A stretch of 64,000 nt of DNA, from contig CAZEDM010000009.1 of NCBI GenBank assembly GCA_964511075.1, positions 62,001 to 126,000 of the forward strand, in the 5' to 3' direction. The notes under the pieces are model-generated. The model was not told the DNA's origin, did no database searches, and saw only the letters and a list, made by a program, of their open reading frames with translations. Origin of the DNA: CAZEDM01 sp964511075. GTDB lineage: Bacteria; Zixibacteria; MSB-5A5; RBG-16-43-9. The position numbers were made by a program, and so were the translations under genes. Shown here piece after piece: positions 43,334 through 51,843 of the stretch (its first letter is position 1; each line of letters starts with the position of its first letter).

Positions 43334-44362
43334 ATGGGATTTTTCGATTTCATATCCAACGATATCGGAATAGATCTGGGCACCGCCAATACCCTGGTCT
43401 TTGTGCGGGGGGAGGGCATCGTATTGAACGAGCCTTCGGTGGTAGCAGTAGAGGTTTCTACCAAAAAGGTCCTGGCAGTTGGCGCAGCTGCCAAGGAGAT
43501 GCTGGGCAGAACCCCGGGAGAGATCGAAGCCATAAGGCCTTTGAAGGACGGGGTGATCGCAGACTTTGAAACTACGGAGAAATTACTTTCGGATTTCATC
43601 AAAAGAGTGGTCAGGCACCGCTATCTGATGAAGCCGAGGATCGTCATCTCGGTTCCTTCAGGCATAACCGAGGTGGAGAAAAGAGCAGTCAGGGATTCTG
43701 CGGAAAACGCGGGAGCCAGGGACGTTTTTTTGATTCAGGAGCCCATGGCAGCCGCGATCGGAGTGGGATTGCCCGTGGACCAGCCCACCGGAAGCATGGT
43801 CATAGACGTAGGAGGAGGGACCTCGGAGATTGCGGTTATCGCTCTGAACGGGATAGTCAACAACATCTCCATTCGTATCGCCGGGGATGAGATGGATGAA
43901 GCCATCGTCCTTTACCTCAAGAAGAACTATAATCTGCTGATAGGGGAGAGGACAGCCGAGGAGATAAAGATCAAGATCGGCTCCGCCTTTCCCATGGAGA
44001 ACGAGGACGTGATGGAGATAAAGGGTAGGGACCTGGTTGCAGGAATACCCAAGACCATAAAGATAAGCTCGGTACAGATCCGGGAGGCGTTAAGCGAGCC
44101 GGTCGAAGCCATAGTCGAGGCTGTGAGACAGGCATTGGAGCAGACCCCTCCCGAGCTGTCCGCGGATATTTTAGACCGCGGAATAATCGTCACCGGCGGA
44201 GGAGCATTGCTCAAGGGACTGGACAAAAGGATAAGACACGAGACCAATCTTCCGGTGATCGTGGCGGATGACCCTCTGACCTGCGTGGTCAGGGGGACAG
44301 GTAAGGTTCTGGACAATCTGCCCTTTTACTCCAAGGTCTTGATAAGGAGCAAGAGGGACTAA
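43334..44362 (+). CDS. mreB: Rod-shape-determining protein MreB
   Basis: Actin-like filament guiding sidewall growth; suggests a rod-shaped cell. Actin-fold phosphate loop NDIGIDLGTANTLVFVRG, GRTPGEIEAIRPLKDGVIAD, ISVPSGITEVEKRAV, MVIDVGGGTSEIAVIAL, and GIIVTGGGALLKGLDKR. 342 residues, full length. GAGGAAGG precedes the ATG. No mreC/mreD follow; a terminator ends the transcript. Confidence 0.97.
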   Translation: MGFFDFISNDIGIDLGTANTLVFVRGEGIVLNEPSVVAVEVSTKKVLAVGAAAKEMLGRTPGEIEAIRPLKDGVIADFETTEKLLSDFIKRVVRHRYLMKPRIVISVPSGITEVEKRAVRDSAENAGARDVFLIQEPMAAAIGVGLPVDQPTGSMVIDVGGGTSEIAVIALNGIVNNISIRIAGDEMDEAIVLYLKKNYNLLIGERTAEEIKIKIGSAFPMENEDVMEIKGRDLVAGIPKTIKISSVQIREALSEPVEAIVEAVRQALEQTPPELSADILDRGIIVTGGGALLKGLDKRIRHETNLPVIVADDPLTCVVRGTGKVLDNLPFYSKVLIRSKRD

Positions 44363-44400
44363 GAAAACAGTTGTCAGTTACCAGTGGTCAGTCTGGAAGA

Positions 44401-44430
44401 AAAAGGGCAAATCCGGTTTGCCCTTTATTA
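44401..44430 (+). terminator. Rho-independent terminator of mreB
   Basis: AAAGGGCAAA pairs with TTTGCCCTTT around a TCCGG loop, followed by ATTA. The symmetric A/T flanks could make it work in both directions. Confidence 0.75.
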
Positions 44431-44457
44431 TTTGCGTTATTCGATTAAACCTTTAAG

Positions 44458-45045
44458 GTGTCTCTGGTGTCAAAATATATAGAAAACAAAAAGATGGAGA
44501 ATGAGGATAAAGCCCAGGAGCTGATTGCAGGGTTCAAACAAGGTGAGGAGAAGGCTTTCAATGAACTGGTCAACCTATACAAAAAGAGGGTCTTTCATCT
44601 GGTTCTGCGGATGGTGCGCAACAAAGAGGATGCCATGGATTTAACCCAGGAGGTATTTGTGAGGGCTTATCATTCCCTGAAAGATTTCAGAGGAGAATCC
44701 GGCTTCTCCACCTGGCTTCACAGGATTGCGGTAAACCTGTGTCTGAATTTCACCCAGAGGGATAAATTCAGGTCCTTTATCTCGCTGCCAGATTTAGCCC
44801 AGCCGGTTGCCTCCTCCGATTCTCCTCTTAAGGATTTTGAAAAAAAAGAGCTGGATAAGGCTATTGACCAGACAGTTTTGAATTTGCCCAAGATGCAGAG
44901 GACTGTTTTTGTCCTGAGGCATTACCAGGAATTACCTTATTTGGAGATCGCCAGAGTGTTAGGTAAAAGCGAGGGAACCGTCAAGGCAAATTATTTTCAG
45001 GCCATTACCAAGCTTAAAAAAGCTTTGTCCCATTTCAGGGAGTAG
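44458..45045 (+). CDS. RNA polymerase sigma factor, ECF (sigma-70 family)
   Basis: ECF sigma of the RpoE-like kind. Region 2: AFNELVNLYKKRVFHLVLRM, VRNKEDAMDLTQEVFVRAYH, FSTWLHRIAVNLCLNF. Region 4: LPKMQRTVFVLRHYQELPYL, EIARVLGKSEGTVKANYFQA. 195 residues from the GTG at 44458; an ATG at 44494 (MENEDK) would be shorter. First gene of sigma / anti-sigma / two Spy-like genes, all within 2.5 kb. Confidence 0.93.
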   Translation: MSLVSKYIENKKMENEDKAQELIAGFKQGEEKAFNELVNLYKKRVFHLVLRMVRNKEDAMDLTQEVFVRAYHSLKDFRGESGFSTWLHRIAVNLCLNFTQRDKFRSFISLPDLAQPVASSDSPLKDFEKKELDKAIDQTVLNLPKMQRTVFVLRHYQELPYLEIARVLGKSEGTVKANYFQAITKLKKALSHFRE

Positions 45046-45057
45046 AGGAAGAGAACA

Positions 45058-45678
45058 ATGAGATGTAAAGAGATAAAACGCAGATTGTTAGACTATTATG
45101 AGAACTCCCTTCTGCCTGAAGAGAGAAGATTAATCCAGGAGCATCTGGAGCTTTGCCAGAGCTGTCAAAAAGAGCTTGAGAATTTAAGTGCGACTTTCAA
45201 ACTCCTGGAGAAGGAAAGCCTCTTTGAGCCGGATGAGCACTACTGGACTGGTTTCGTGCCCGGGGTAAGATCAAAACTTGAAAAGGGAAGAGAGACTACA
45301 GTGGTTCTCATTCCGAAATGGAGGATTGCCGGGGGAATTATCACCTTCTTCTTCATTTTGATTTTGGGAGTTTTTCTGCTCAAGCAGGACCAGAAAGTAA
45401 TGTTCAGATCCGGGGAGGAGACTTATACTTATCTATCACCTACGGAGAGCGAGAATATAGTCGAGCTTCTCTATGCTGAAGAAGACTACGAAGGCTCCTT
45501 TGATTATCTTTTCTCCGATAAGGAGAAGAAAAAACTGGCTATGTTGGAGGAAGAATTAGAGGAAGGATACTGGGATAAGGGCGGAAAGGAAAAAGCCATA
45601 GAGGAGCTGGATTTAAAAGAGCTGGAGAGTTTAAAGGCGAATTTAGAAAAGACAAAATTTAAAAAGGAGATCTTATGA
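45058..45678 (+). CDS. Anti-sigma factor with zinc-finger (zf-HC2) domain
   Basis: Partner of the sigma gene 12 bases upstream. N-terminal zf-HC2: IKRRLLDYYENSLLPEERRL, then EHLELCQSCQKEL (HxxxCxxC-type). One membrane helix (IAGGIITFFFILILGVFLL, about 84-102) and an acidic Glu/Lys-rich extracytoplasmic tail. Overlaps the next gene by 4 bases (ATGA). Confidence 0.88.
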   Translation: MRCKEIKRRLLDYYENSLLPEERRLIQEHLELCQSCQKELENLSATFKLLEKESLFEPDEHYWTGFVPGVRSKLEKGRETTVVLIPKWRIAGGIITFFFILILGVFLLKQDQKVMFRSGEETYTYLSPTESENIVELLYAEEDYEGSFDYLFSDKEKKKLAMLEEELEEGYWDKGGKEKAIEELDLKELESLKANLEKTKFKKEIL

Positions 45679-46190
45679 GGATGAAGGTTAACCACCTGGG
45701 AATCATGATAATAGCTTTGGGGTTATTTTTGACCGCCCAGACACTCAAAGCACAGGGTCCTATGGGCGGACCCTTAGCCCAGGATAAAAGAAAGGAGATC
45801 AGAGAGGAAATCGAGACTTTAAAGATGTGGAAGATGTTGGAGGCTCTGGATCTGTCCCCCAAACAGTCGGATGAGTTTTTACCAGCCTGGAGGGAAGTGC
45901 AAAATGCACACAGGATTTTCAGGGAAAAAAGGGAGGAGCTTTTCAGGGAACTGGAAGCGACTTTAGGGGAGGAGCAGAAAATAAAAGAGAGAAGGATCAG
46001 GGAGATACTGACTCAGCTGGACAAAGGTAGAGCCAGGTTAGAGGAGGCCCAGCAGAGATTCAGAGCGAAAAGCGAGGGAATCTTGACGCTGGAACAGCAG
46101 GCAAAGCTTTTGCTTTTTGAGGAAAGATTTGAAGGAAGAATGATGGAGATGATTCGCAAGTACAGAGGCAGAAAAGGATTTGAGCAATAG
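45675..46190 (+). CDS. Spy/CpxP-like periplasmic protein 1
   Basis: Predicted periplasmic chaperone or metal/stress sensor. Signal peptide (LGIMIIALGLFLTAQTLKAQ), then an all-helical charged domain: LKMWKMLEALDLSPKQSDEF resembles the first helix of the family and ILTLEQQAKLLLFEERFE carries an LTxxQ-like motif. Translationally coupled to the anti-sigma gene, so it may itself feed back on the regulator, as in the CnrX/ZraP group. Confidence 0.75.
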   Translation: MRMKVNHLGIMIIALGLFLTAQTLKAQGPMGGPLAQDKRKEIREEIETLKMWKMLEALDLSPKQSDEFLPAWREVQNAHRIFREKREELFRELEATLGEEQKIKERRIREILTQLDKGRARLEEAQQRFRAKSEGILTLEQQAKLLLFEERFEGRMMEMIRKYRGRKGFEQ

Positions 46191-46233
46191 AAAATATATT
46201 AATTGAGATTCATCTTAAAGGAGGTGAGATAAA

Positions 46234-46917
46234 ATGATTATACCAAAGAAGCTGACCTTGTTCCTGGTTTCTTTCCTGACATTGTTTCTGCTCTCTTCCG
46301 CTTCGGTTTTCTCACAGAGTATGCAGGGTATGGAGAAGGGAAAACCAGTCAAACCGGGACTGAATCTTTCAGCAGGACAGAAGCAGCAGATCAGGAGTCT
46401 GGCTCTGGAAGGGGAGAAGGCTAAAATCAGGCTCAATTCAGATCTGAGGATTGCCCAGCTGGAATTAAGAGAGCTTATGCAACAGGATGAGCTGGATAAG
46501 GCTAAGATCAACCGGAAGATCGAGGAGATCGGTGCCCTGAGGACTAAATTGCAAAAGGCCAAGTTCGAAAAGAGGATGGCACTGAGGGAGGTTCTGACCA
46601 AAGAGCAGCTGCAGAGCCTGAGAGAGAGAAGAATGCACCGGATGTTCAACAAAGGGTTAAAGGAAAGAAAGACCAGATTCAAACAGGGCAGGTCTCCCAG
46701 AAGGGGAATGCAGAGGATGGGACCGCTCTCCGGGGATATTCCACAGCCTCTATCTCCGGATGAGTTTACAGAATCACCTTTACCCCCGGAGGAATCCTTA
46801 TCTGAACCGGAGCTGGGTCTATTGGAAGAGGAGCTTTTTCCCACAGATGATTACGAGCCCTTGCCTCCTCTGGACGGACTTCCGCTCTTACCGGAAGAGC
46901 TGCAGCCTCCGAAATAA
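46234..46917 (+). CDS. Spy/CpxP-like periplasmic protein 2, Pro-rich tail
   Basis: Signal peptide (LTLFLVSFLTLFLLSSASVF), then GLNLSAGQKQQIRSLALEGE, a helical hairpin of the Spy/ZraP kind, with ALREVLTKEQLQSLRERRMH as the LTxxQ motif. After about residue 150 a low-complexity Pro/Glu/Leu tail (PLSPDEFTESPLPPEESLSE onward) that family members usually lack. AAAGGAGGTGAGAT precedes the ATG, a strong ribosome binding site suggesting high expression. Ends at a terminator. Confidence 0.75.
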   Translation: MIIPKKLTLFLVSFLTLFLLSSASVFSQSMQGMEKGKPVKPGLNLSAGQKQQIRSLALEGEKAKIRLNSDLRIAQLELRELMQQDELDKAKINRKIEEIGALRTKLQKAKFEKRMALREVLTKEQLQSLRERRMHRMFNKGLKERKTRFKQGRSPRRGMQRMGPLSGDIPQPLSPDEFTESPLPPEESLSEPELGLLEEELFPTDDYEPLPPLDGLPLLPEELQPPK

Positions 46918-46943
46918 CTCAAAAAAATTAATATCACTCTTAA

Positions 46944-46975
46944 AAAGCCTCCTAAAGGGAGGCTTTTTTGTTTTA
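46944..46975 (+). terminator. Rho-independent terminator of the ECF/Spy module
   Basis: AAAAGCCTCC pairs with GGAGGCTTTT around TAAA, followed by TTG and TTTT. Confidence 0.85.
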
Positions 46976-47022
46976 AACCTTTATCGAATGTAGGGCAAGG
47001 TTTCAACCTTGCTTTTAACAGT

Positions 47023-47751
47023 TTATTTTAAAACTTTACTCAAAAAAGCAATGGTACGGTCGTTTTGGGGGGAATTCAGGATATTTTCGGTTTGCCCTTT
47101 TTCGATGATCTTCCCCTGGTCCATAAATATGATTCTATTTGCCACCTCCCTGGCAAATCCTATCTCGTGGGTTACCACCAGCATGGTCATCCCCTCTTTA
47201 GCTAAAAGCTTCATCACCTCCAGGACCTCGCCTATCATCTCCGGATCCAGGGCAGAGGTAGGCTCGTCGAAAAGCATTATCTTCGGATTCATAGCCAGTG
47301 CCCGGGCAATGGCTACCCTCTGCTGCTGTCCTCCTGAAAGCTGGCTGGGAAATGAGCCTTTCTTCTCCAGAAGTCCCACTTTTTTCAAAAGCTCCAGAGA
47401 GGTCTTCTCGGATGTTTGTTCATCCCTTTTTCGAACCACCTTCTGGGCTAAGCACAGATTTCCCAAAACAGAGAGATGAGGAAATAGATTGAAATCCTGA
47501 AAAACCATCCCGATCTCCTCTCTGACCTTGTGGATGCTCTTCTTGTCCTTATCCAATCTAATGCCATCGATTATGATTTTTCCTGAATCAACTTTCTCCA
47601 GGCCGTTCAAACATCTGAGCAAGGTGCTCTTACCTGAGCCGGATGGTCCGATCACCACCACCACCTCACCTTTTTCGACTTCAAAGCTTGCCCTGTCTAA
47701 GGCTGTTAGTTCACCGAATCTTTTGCTGATATTTTTGGTTTGAATGATCAT
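47023..47751 (-). CDS. glnQ: Polar amino-acid ABC transporter, ATP-binding protein
   Basis: Energises uptake of glutamine or another polar amino acid. VVVIGPSGSGKSTLLRCLNG (Walker A), VFQDFNLFPHLSVLGNLCLA (Q-loop), LSGGQQQRVAIARALAMNPK (signature), IMLFDEPTSALDPE (Walker B) and VVTHEIGFAREVANRIIFMD (H-loop). 242 residues, standard. Lies downstream of the permease on the same strand, with a MITE copy and other repeats between; the binding protein is 2.4 kb away. Confidence 0.93.
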   Translation of the reverse strand: MIIQTKNISKRFGELTALDRASFEVEKGEVVVVIGPSGSGKSTLLRCLNGLEKVDSGKIIIDGIRLDKDKKSIHKVREEIGMVFQDFNLFPHLSVLGNLCLAQKVVRKRDEQTSEKTSLELLKKVGLLEKKGSFPSQLSGGQQQRVAIARALAMNPKIMLFDEPTSALDPEMIGEVLEVMKLLAKEGMTMLVVTHEIGFAREVANRIIFMDQGKIIEKGQTENILNSPQNDRTIAFLSKVLK

Positions 47752-47758
47752 TTGTTAG

Positions 47759-47809
47759 TTGGAGTGAAAAGCTTCAGCTTTACCTATCTGATAAACCTAA
47801 AGGTTTCTA
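47759..47809. repeat. MITE-like element, copy 4 (inverted, short)
   Basis: TTGGAGTGAAAAGCTTCAGC, then ATAAACCTAAAGGTTTCTAA. Followed by a hairpin CCAGCCAGGT/ACCTGGCTGG (47814-47839) and CCGCCTCAGGCGG (47858-47870). Confidence 0.75.
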
Positions 47810-47901
47810 AGTGCCAGCCAGGTCTCCTGACCTGGCTGGGCTACCATGGAATCAGTCCGCCTCAGGCGGACGACGGTCACTTGAAATCCGTATATTTTAC
47901 C

Positions 47902-48597
47902 TCAATGCTGTATCCCGTATCCATGCACTTTGTATTTCTTCTCCAGAAAAGATATCAACCGGGATAAACTCAAGGTCATTGCCAGATAGATTATGCCCAC
48001 CACCAGCCAGGTTTGAAAATCAACAAAATACTGGGAGTAATATTCCCTGCCTGCGCGGGTCAGTTCCCTCAAACCAATTATCGAGACCAGGGAGCTGTCT
48101 TTCAGGGAGGCTATGAACTCATTGGCAACCGGAGGGATTATTATCCTGAAGGATTGCGGCAGAATCACATACCTCATAGTCTGGTAGGGCGTCATCCCCA
48201 GGGATAAAGCCGCCTGATACTGTCCCTTATGGATCGCCTGAATCCCTGCCCTGATTATCTCGGCTAAATAGGCAGAATAGCAAACTCCGATGGCGATAAC
48301 CCCGGCTAAAAAACGGTCTAAATTCAAGATCTTACCCAGGCCGAAGTAGATGAAGAATATCTGCACCAAAAGAGGAATCCCCCTGAGCACATCCACATAG
48401 ATTTTCGAAAGTGCTTTAATCGAGCCTCTGGGCGAAAGCCGGGCAATCCCTACTAAAAGACCCAAAAGCAAAGCCAGGGCAAAAGCAACCAGGGTCAATT
48501 TGATGGTCATGGGGATAGCCGGAGCCAAGAAGACGAAGATATTTTTTAAGATATGAAGTTGTGTGGATGTCCAGCTTAACATTTCATTCAGGAACAT
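47902..48597 (-). CDS. glnP: Polar amino-acid ABC transporter, permease
   Basis: Membrane-spanning subunit (HisM/GlnP type), 231 residues, five helices. TIKLTLVAFALALLLGLLVG, YVDVLRGIPLLVQIFFIYFG (typical motif), AYLAEIIRAGIQAIHKGQYQ, AALSLGMTPYQTMRYVILPQ (the EAA loop that contacts the ATPase), ANEFIASLKDSSLVSIIGLR. Same strand as and upstream of glnQ. Confidence 0.93.
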   Translation of the reverse strand: MFLNEMLSWTSTQLHILKNIFVFLAPAIPMTIKLTLVAFALALLLGLLVGIARLSPRGSIKALSKIYVDVLRGIPLLVQIFFIYFGLGKILNLDRFLAGVIAIGVCYSAYLAEIIRAGIQAIHKGQYQAALSLGMTPYQTMRYVILPQSFRIIIPPVANEFIASLKDSSLVSIIGLRELTRAGREYYSQYFVDFQTWLVVGIIYLAMTLSLSRLISFLEKKYKVHGYGIQH

Positions 48598-48981
48598 AGG
48601 AAGACCCGATTTTTAGCGAAAATCTAAGGAATATCAGGAAGAAGTCAAGTGGAATGTTTGATATCCTGTTCGGAGTGCAACAGCTTGCTGTTGCCTGCTC
48701 TTGCATTTTCTATGGATTAATTATTCCTAAACAGTAGGGTGAGGTTACCTCGCTCCTGCGTAGAGAAAAAAATAGCGTCGGGCTTTATCCCCGACGAGTT
48801 TGAAAATTACCTTTCGTAGTGCGAGGCTTTCAGCCTCGCCCACAGCGACCCTGAAGGGTCGCACTACGAACCAATATCCCCGCCTTGCTCTCAAGACTTG
48901 TTATGTGGTTAATTGAAACTGTCGATAACTAAGATATAATATCCAATAGTTTTCTGTAGATACAAAAATAGTCGATTATTT
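48598..48981. other. Intergenic region with several hairpin repeats
   Basis: Holds GCAACAGCTTGCTGTTGC (48678-48695), a CGTCGGG/CCCGACG hairpin around 48775-48797, and a two-hairpin element at 48815-48868. No coding region. It forms the boundary of the segment that separates glnP from its binding-protein gene. Confidence 0.6.
48815..48868. repeat. Two-hairpin repeat with CGTAGTGCGA inverted ends
   Basis: Ends CGTAGTGCGA and TCGCACTACG are exact inverted repeats; inside are GCGAGGCTTTCAGCCTCGC and GCGACCCTGAAGGGTCGC. Same design as the MITE-like family (two palindromes around TTCAG or TGAAG) but with different stem sequence. Confidence 0.8.
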
Positions 48982-49314
48982 ATGAACGACAAAGCTATCT
49001 CTGAAAAGACGAAAACAAAGAGAATCTTTTACGGAATATTTGTACCCACAGTTGCATTACTTTGCCTCGGTGCTTGGTGTTCAGAATTTTTCTTAGAAAG
49101 AGGGCTCCTGACTCCAATGATAATGTTGGTGGTTGTTGGACAGACCATACTTCAAATTTGGATGTTCTTTGATTGCGTAAAGAGAGAGTTCAAAAGCAAG
49201 AATACTAAGAAAAACTGGATAGCAGCCATATTAATTGGGATTGTTGGAATTTTTATATATTTTCTTAAAGTATATAATAAAGACCTGAATCTAAATTACC
49301 AGGACTTTCGTTGA
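48982..49314 (+). CDS. Small membrane protein, PLDc_N-like
   Basis: 110 residues with three hydrophobic helices (IFVPTVALLCLGAWC, MIMLVVVGQTILQIWMFFDC, WIAAILIGIVGIFIYFLKVY). The pattern IWMFFDCVKREFKSKNTKKN followed by a GIVGIFIYF helix resembles the N-terminal membrane domain often called PLDc_N; function unknown. A/T-rich, on the strand opposite to the transporter genes it sits among. Confidence 0.6.
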   Translation: MNDKAISEKTKTKRIFYGIFVPTVALLCLGAWCSEFFLERGLLTPMIMLVVVGQTILQIWMFFDCVKREFKSKNTKKNWIAAILIGIVGIFIYFLKVYNKDLNLNYQDFR

Positions 49315-49329
49315 GTTGTTTACAAATTT

Positions 49330-49473
49330 ATGGAGAGTAAAGTCATAGTCCCTTTTATTTGTAGCCAATGCGGAGCCGAGTTCACAGAATCTGATAGTGG
49401 GCTCTGTTGTTTCTGCAAAAAGCTCTTTTGCAGATGCCATTTGCTTAGTGTTGAGGAGGAGAAAAAGATGTAA
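49330..49473 (+). CDS. Tiny zinc-ribbon/AN1-like protein, 47 residues
   Basis: Cys11-x2-Cys14, then LCCFCKKLFCRCH with Cys26, 27, 29, 34, 36 and His37; this spacing resembles an AN1-type or zinc-ribbon finger. Begins MESKVIVPFICSQCGAEF. It starts 16 bases after the membrane gene and ends 4 bases before the next open frame, same direction and composition, so likely one transcript. No ribosome binding site stronger than AAATTT is seen, which lowers confidence. Confidence 0.5.
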   Translation: MESKVIVPFICSQCGAEFTESDSGLCCFCKKLFCRCHLLSVEEEKKM

Positions 49474-49476
49474 AGC

Positions 49477-50061
49477 ATGTGTGCCTGGGTTGTAAGAGGA
49501 AATACATTGATAAAAAAATTAGAAAAGAGGATAAATTTTTTAGAAAAAAGATTTTTTTACTTAATTAAAAGGCTTGGAAATACTATGAGAATAGAGATCA
49601 ATTGTTTTGATGATATTCAAAGGGCAAGTCGTTCTTTACATGATGGAATTTTTGCAAGAAAAGATTTTATATACTACAAGGACAGAAAAATTTTTATATT
49701 AGATGCTGTTCGATTCATGTGGGAGAGAGTTGAACGAAAAGGGATTTGGATTTTTAAAATCATAAAAGCACCCTGGATAAAGTGTAGATTGGAACTAAAG
49801 GGTGTGTTGGAATATAAGATCAAGGAATATGAAAAAATGTACTTTTACGAATTCTCATCTATTGAGGTTGATAAAAATGATAAATTGTTCCTCAGCACTG
49901 CCGCTGGGATTGAGATTGAAATGGTGATTGAAAAGATTGAAGGCTGTCTTTTCGATATTGGAAATCTTATTGAGAATGATGTTGTAGGAAAGACTATTAG
50001 AAACATTACTAAACACAGATTTAATCAAGGATTAGATATCAATATTCATAAATTGTTTTAA
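49477..50061 (+). CDS. Hypothetical protein, unknown family
   Basis: 194 residues from 49477; the ATG at 49585 (MRIEINCFDD) may be the true start, giving 158 residues, because the first 36 residues are basic and coiled with no ribosome binding site seen. Contents: RASRSLHDGIFARKDFIYYK, FILDAVRFMWERVERKGIW, FEYE-like strands and a final IGNLIENDVVGKTI. A small alpha/beta soluble protein; no motif recognised. A/T-rich, foreign-looking, between glnP and glnH. Confidence 0.5.
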   Translation: MCAWVVRGNTLIKKLEKRINFLEKRFFYLIKRLGNTMRIEINCFDDIQRASRSLHDGIFARKDFIYYKDRKIFILDAVRFMWERVERKGIWIFKIIKAPWIKCRLELKGVLEYKIKEYEKMYFYEFSSIEVDKNDKLFLSTAAGIEIEMVIEKIEGCLFDIGNLIENDVVGKTIRNITKHRFNQGLDINIHKLF

Positions 50062-50088
50062 ATTATATAGAGGTTGGACTTGCTTTCT

Positions 50089-50116
50089 GTAGGGGCAATT
50101 CATGAATTGCCCCTAC
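50089..50116. repeat. Perfect 28-bp palindrome of the GTAGGGGC family
   Basis: GTAGGGGCAATTCA and its exact reverse complement back to back. Lies between the convergent genes at 50061 and 50118, so it could also act as a terminator stem. Confidence 0.8.
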
Positions 50117-50117
50117 A

Positions 50118-50915
50118 TTATTGTATCCTGGTCTTAACCGAGAACCACTTCTTATTCAGATCCTCTAATTTACCTGAAAGCTGTAAAGAGGTCAGGGCAT
50201 TATTGATTGCCTCCAACAGCCTTTCCTCCCCTTTTCTCACCGCAATCCCGTAATTCTCCGAGGAAAGGTCTGGTCCAACAATTTTGGCATTCCCCTTGAG
50301 GGCTATGATTCTCTGGGAGGTTGGCTTGTCGTTGACGATGGCATCCAATTTCCCGTTCTCCAGATCGATAAAGGCGGCTCCGATGTTATCGAAGGAGATT
50401 ATCTCTGCCCCTTCGATTTTTTTGGCTAAAAGCTCCCCGGTGGTTCCCAATTGGACCCCGATTCTTTTGCCCTTCAGGTCCTCCAGTGAGTTTATCTTTT
50501 GCTGGTCGAGTCTCACGGCAATGGACTGGCTTGCCTGGTAATAGGGCTGGGAGAAATCTATCATCTTCTCCCTTTCAGGGGTGATGGTAAAAGCGGAGAT
50601 CACCGCGTCGTATTTACGATTGTTCAAACCGGAGATTATTCCGTCAAAGGGTACTACGATATATTCGCATTCCACCTTTAGCTTATCACAAATCGCATCC
50701 ATCAGGTCTATATCAAAACCGACTATCTTACCGGTTTCTGTATCCTTGGATTCAAAAGGAGGATAGGTAGCATCCGTTCCCACCAAAAGCTTCTTTTGCT
50801 GGGTTATCCTTTGAAAAGCGTCCTGCTTATCTGCAGAACAGCTTAAAGACAGTAAAAAAATAAATGGTAAAAAGAGGAGGGTGAAGTTATTGAAAAATTT
50901 AAATATTCTCATCAT
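50118..50915 (-). CDS. glnH: Polar amino-acid ABC transporter, substrate-binding lipoprotein
   Basis: Family-3 binding protein that delivers substrate to GlnP/GlnQ. Lipobox FIFLLSLSC at residues 18-26 marks a lipoprotein. LLVGTDATYPPFESKDTETG, IVGFDIDLMDAICDKLKVEC, YDAVISAFTITPEREKMIDF and GKRIGVQLGTTGELLA are characteristic. 265 residues. Separated from the permease by 1.5 kb of opposite-strand genes and repeats, but on the same strand; the transporter was probably one operon before the insertion. Confidence 0.93.
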   Translation of the reverse strand: MMRIFKFFNNFTLLFLPFIFLLSLSCSADKQDAFQRITQQKKLLVGTDATYPPFESKDTETGKIVGFDIDLMDAICDKLKVECEYIVVPFDGIISGLNNRKYDAVISAFTITPEREKMIDFSQPYYQASQSIAVRLDQQKINSLEDLKGKRIGVQLGTTGELLAKKIEGAEIISFDNIGAAFIDLENGKLDAIVNDKPTSQRIIALKGNAKIVGPDLSSENYGIAVRKGEERLLEAINNALTSLQLSGKLEDLNKKWFSVKTRIQ

Positions 50916-50924
50916 AAAGAAGAA

Positions 50925-51833
50925 TCAATACCCGACTATCCTGAGACTGGAGATGGCTCCTTTTAAGCGGATATCTATTCTGGAGGGCGCGGTATCATAA
51001 TTGTAGGTCCAGATCCTTTTCTTCTCCCGGTTCAGTGAGATGTCCCTGAACTGGGTGGAACTTAAGGAGGAACGGCTTTCAATCTGCAGTCCGGCGCTTT
51101 TGGGCAGCAGCAGCTCCAGGCTGGAGACATCCGCATCGATGCTGGCTTTTAGAAACTTTGCCTTGTCCCCCAATTTGATTTTGAGACTGCTGGCGTCCAG
51201 CTCTATAGTCAGGTTCTCCAGAACAAGCTGGGAGAAATCTAAATCTCCACTCATAGCCGCATTCTCAATCTCCAGCTCCCAGGGGATCTTATCGGAGAGC
51301 GATATGTTCCAGTCGCGGCTTTTGTTAAAGCTGCTTCTGAATCCTGTTTTCCAGAAACGGTCCACATCTTTCAGGTTCAATCGCACCAGGCTGTCTTGCT
51401 CCGAATAGTTATAGATGGAAAGGGGTTTCCTTCTCCAGTAATCCAATTTAGCTGAGATCAGTTTGTCCGTGTTAGAATCGATCTCCAGCCTGCCGGCTTT
51501 GAAATCCAAGGATGCATATCCTTTTTTGTATGGAGACTCCAACTCCTTTTCCCAGTTGTAAGTGTTTCTGAAGAACTCTTTTTCCCCCTGGCTGGAGTAG
51601 AAGTAAGCCGGTCCCAGAATAGCGATAAGAAACAGAATAGGGGAAAGCAAAGCTAAAAAGCTCAGTGCAGTTTTGGCGAAGAGTTTCTCTATCCCTATGG
51701 CTATGAGCAAAACCGGCCACAGGGATAAAATGGAGAACCAGACTGACCAGTCAACGTAATCCAGGTTGTTCAAAAGTAAAACCAAACCCACAGAAATTAG
51801 AATGACCCCGTTTCTTATCCTGGAAATCTTCAT
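50925..51833 (-). CDS. LiaF-like membrane protein with beta-rich C-terminus
   Basis: 302 residues. N-terminal membrane helices (NGVILISVGLVLLLNNL, FSILSLWPVLLIAIGIEKLF, LSFLALLSPILFLIAILG) match the LiaF transmembrane/DUF5668 type; the C-terminal half is beta-rich (SLKIKLGDKAKFLKASIDAD, SSLELLLPKSAGLQIESR), like the toast-rack/adhesin-like domain of such proteins. Presumably an envelope-stress protein; next to a PspC-domain gene 10 bases upstream, which supports that view. Confidence 0.75.
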   Translation of the reverse strand: MKISRIRNGVILISVGLVLLLNNLDYVDWSVWFSILSLWPVLLIAIGIEKLFAKTALSFLALLSPILFLIAILGPAYFYSSQGEKEFFRNTYNWEKELESPYKKGYASLDFKAGRLEIDSNTDKLISAKLDYWRRKPLSIYNYSEQDSLVRLNLKDVDRFWKTGFRSSFNKSRDWNISLSDKIPWELEIENAAMSGDLDFSQLVLENLTIELDASSLKIKLGDKAKFLKASIDADVSSLELLLPKSAGLQIESRSSLSSTQFRDISLNREKKRIWTYNYDTAPSRIDIRLKGAISSLRIVGY

Positions 51834-51843
51834 ATTCTCTCCT

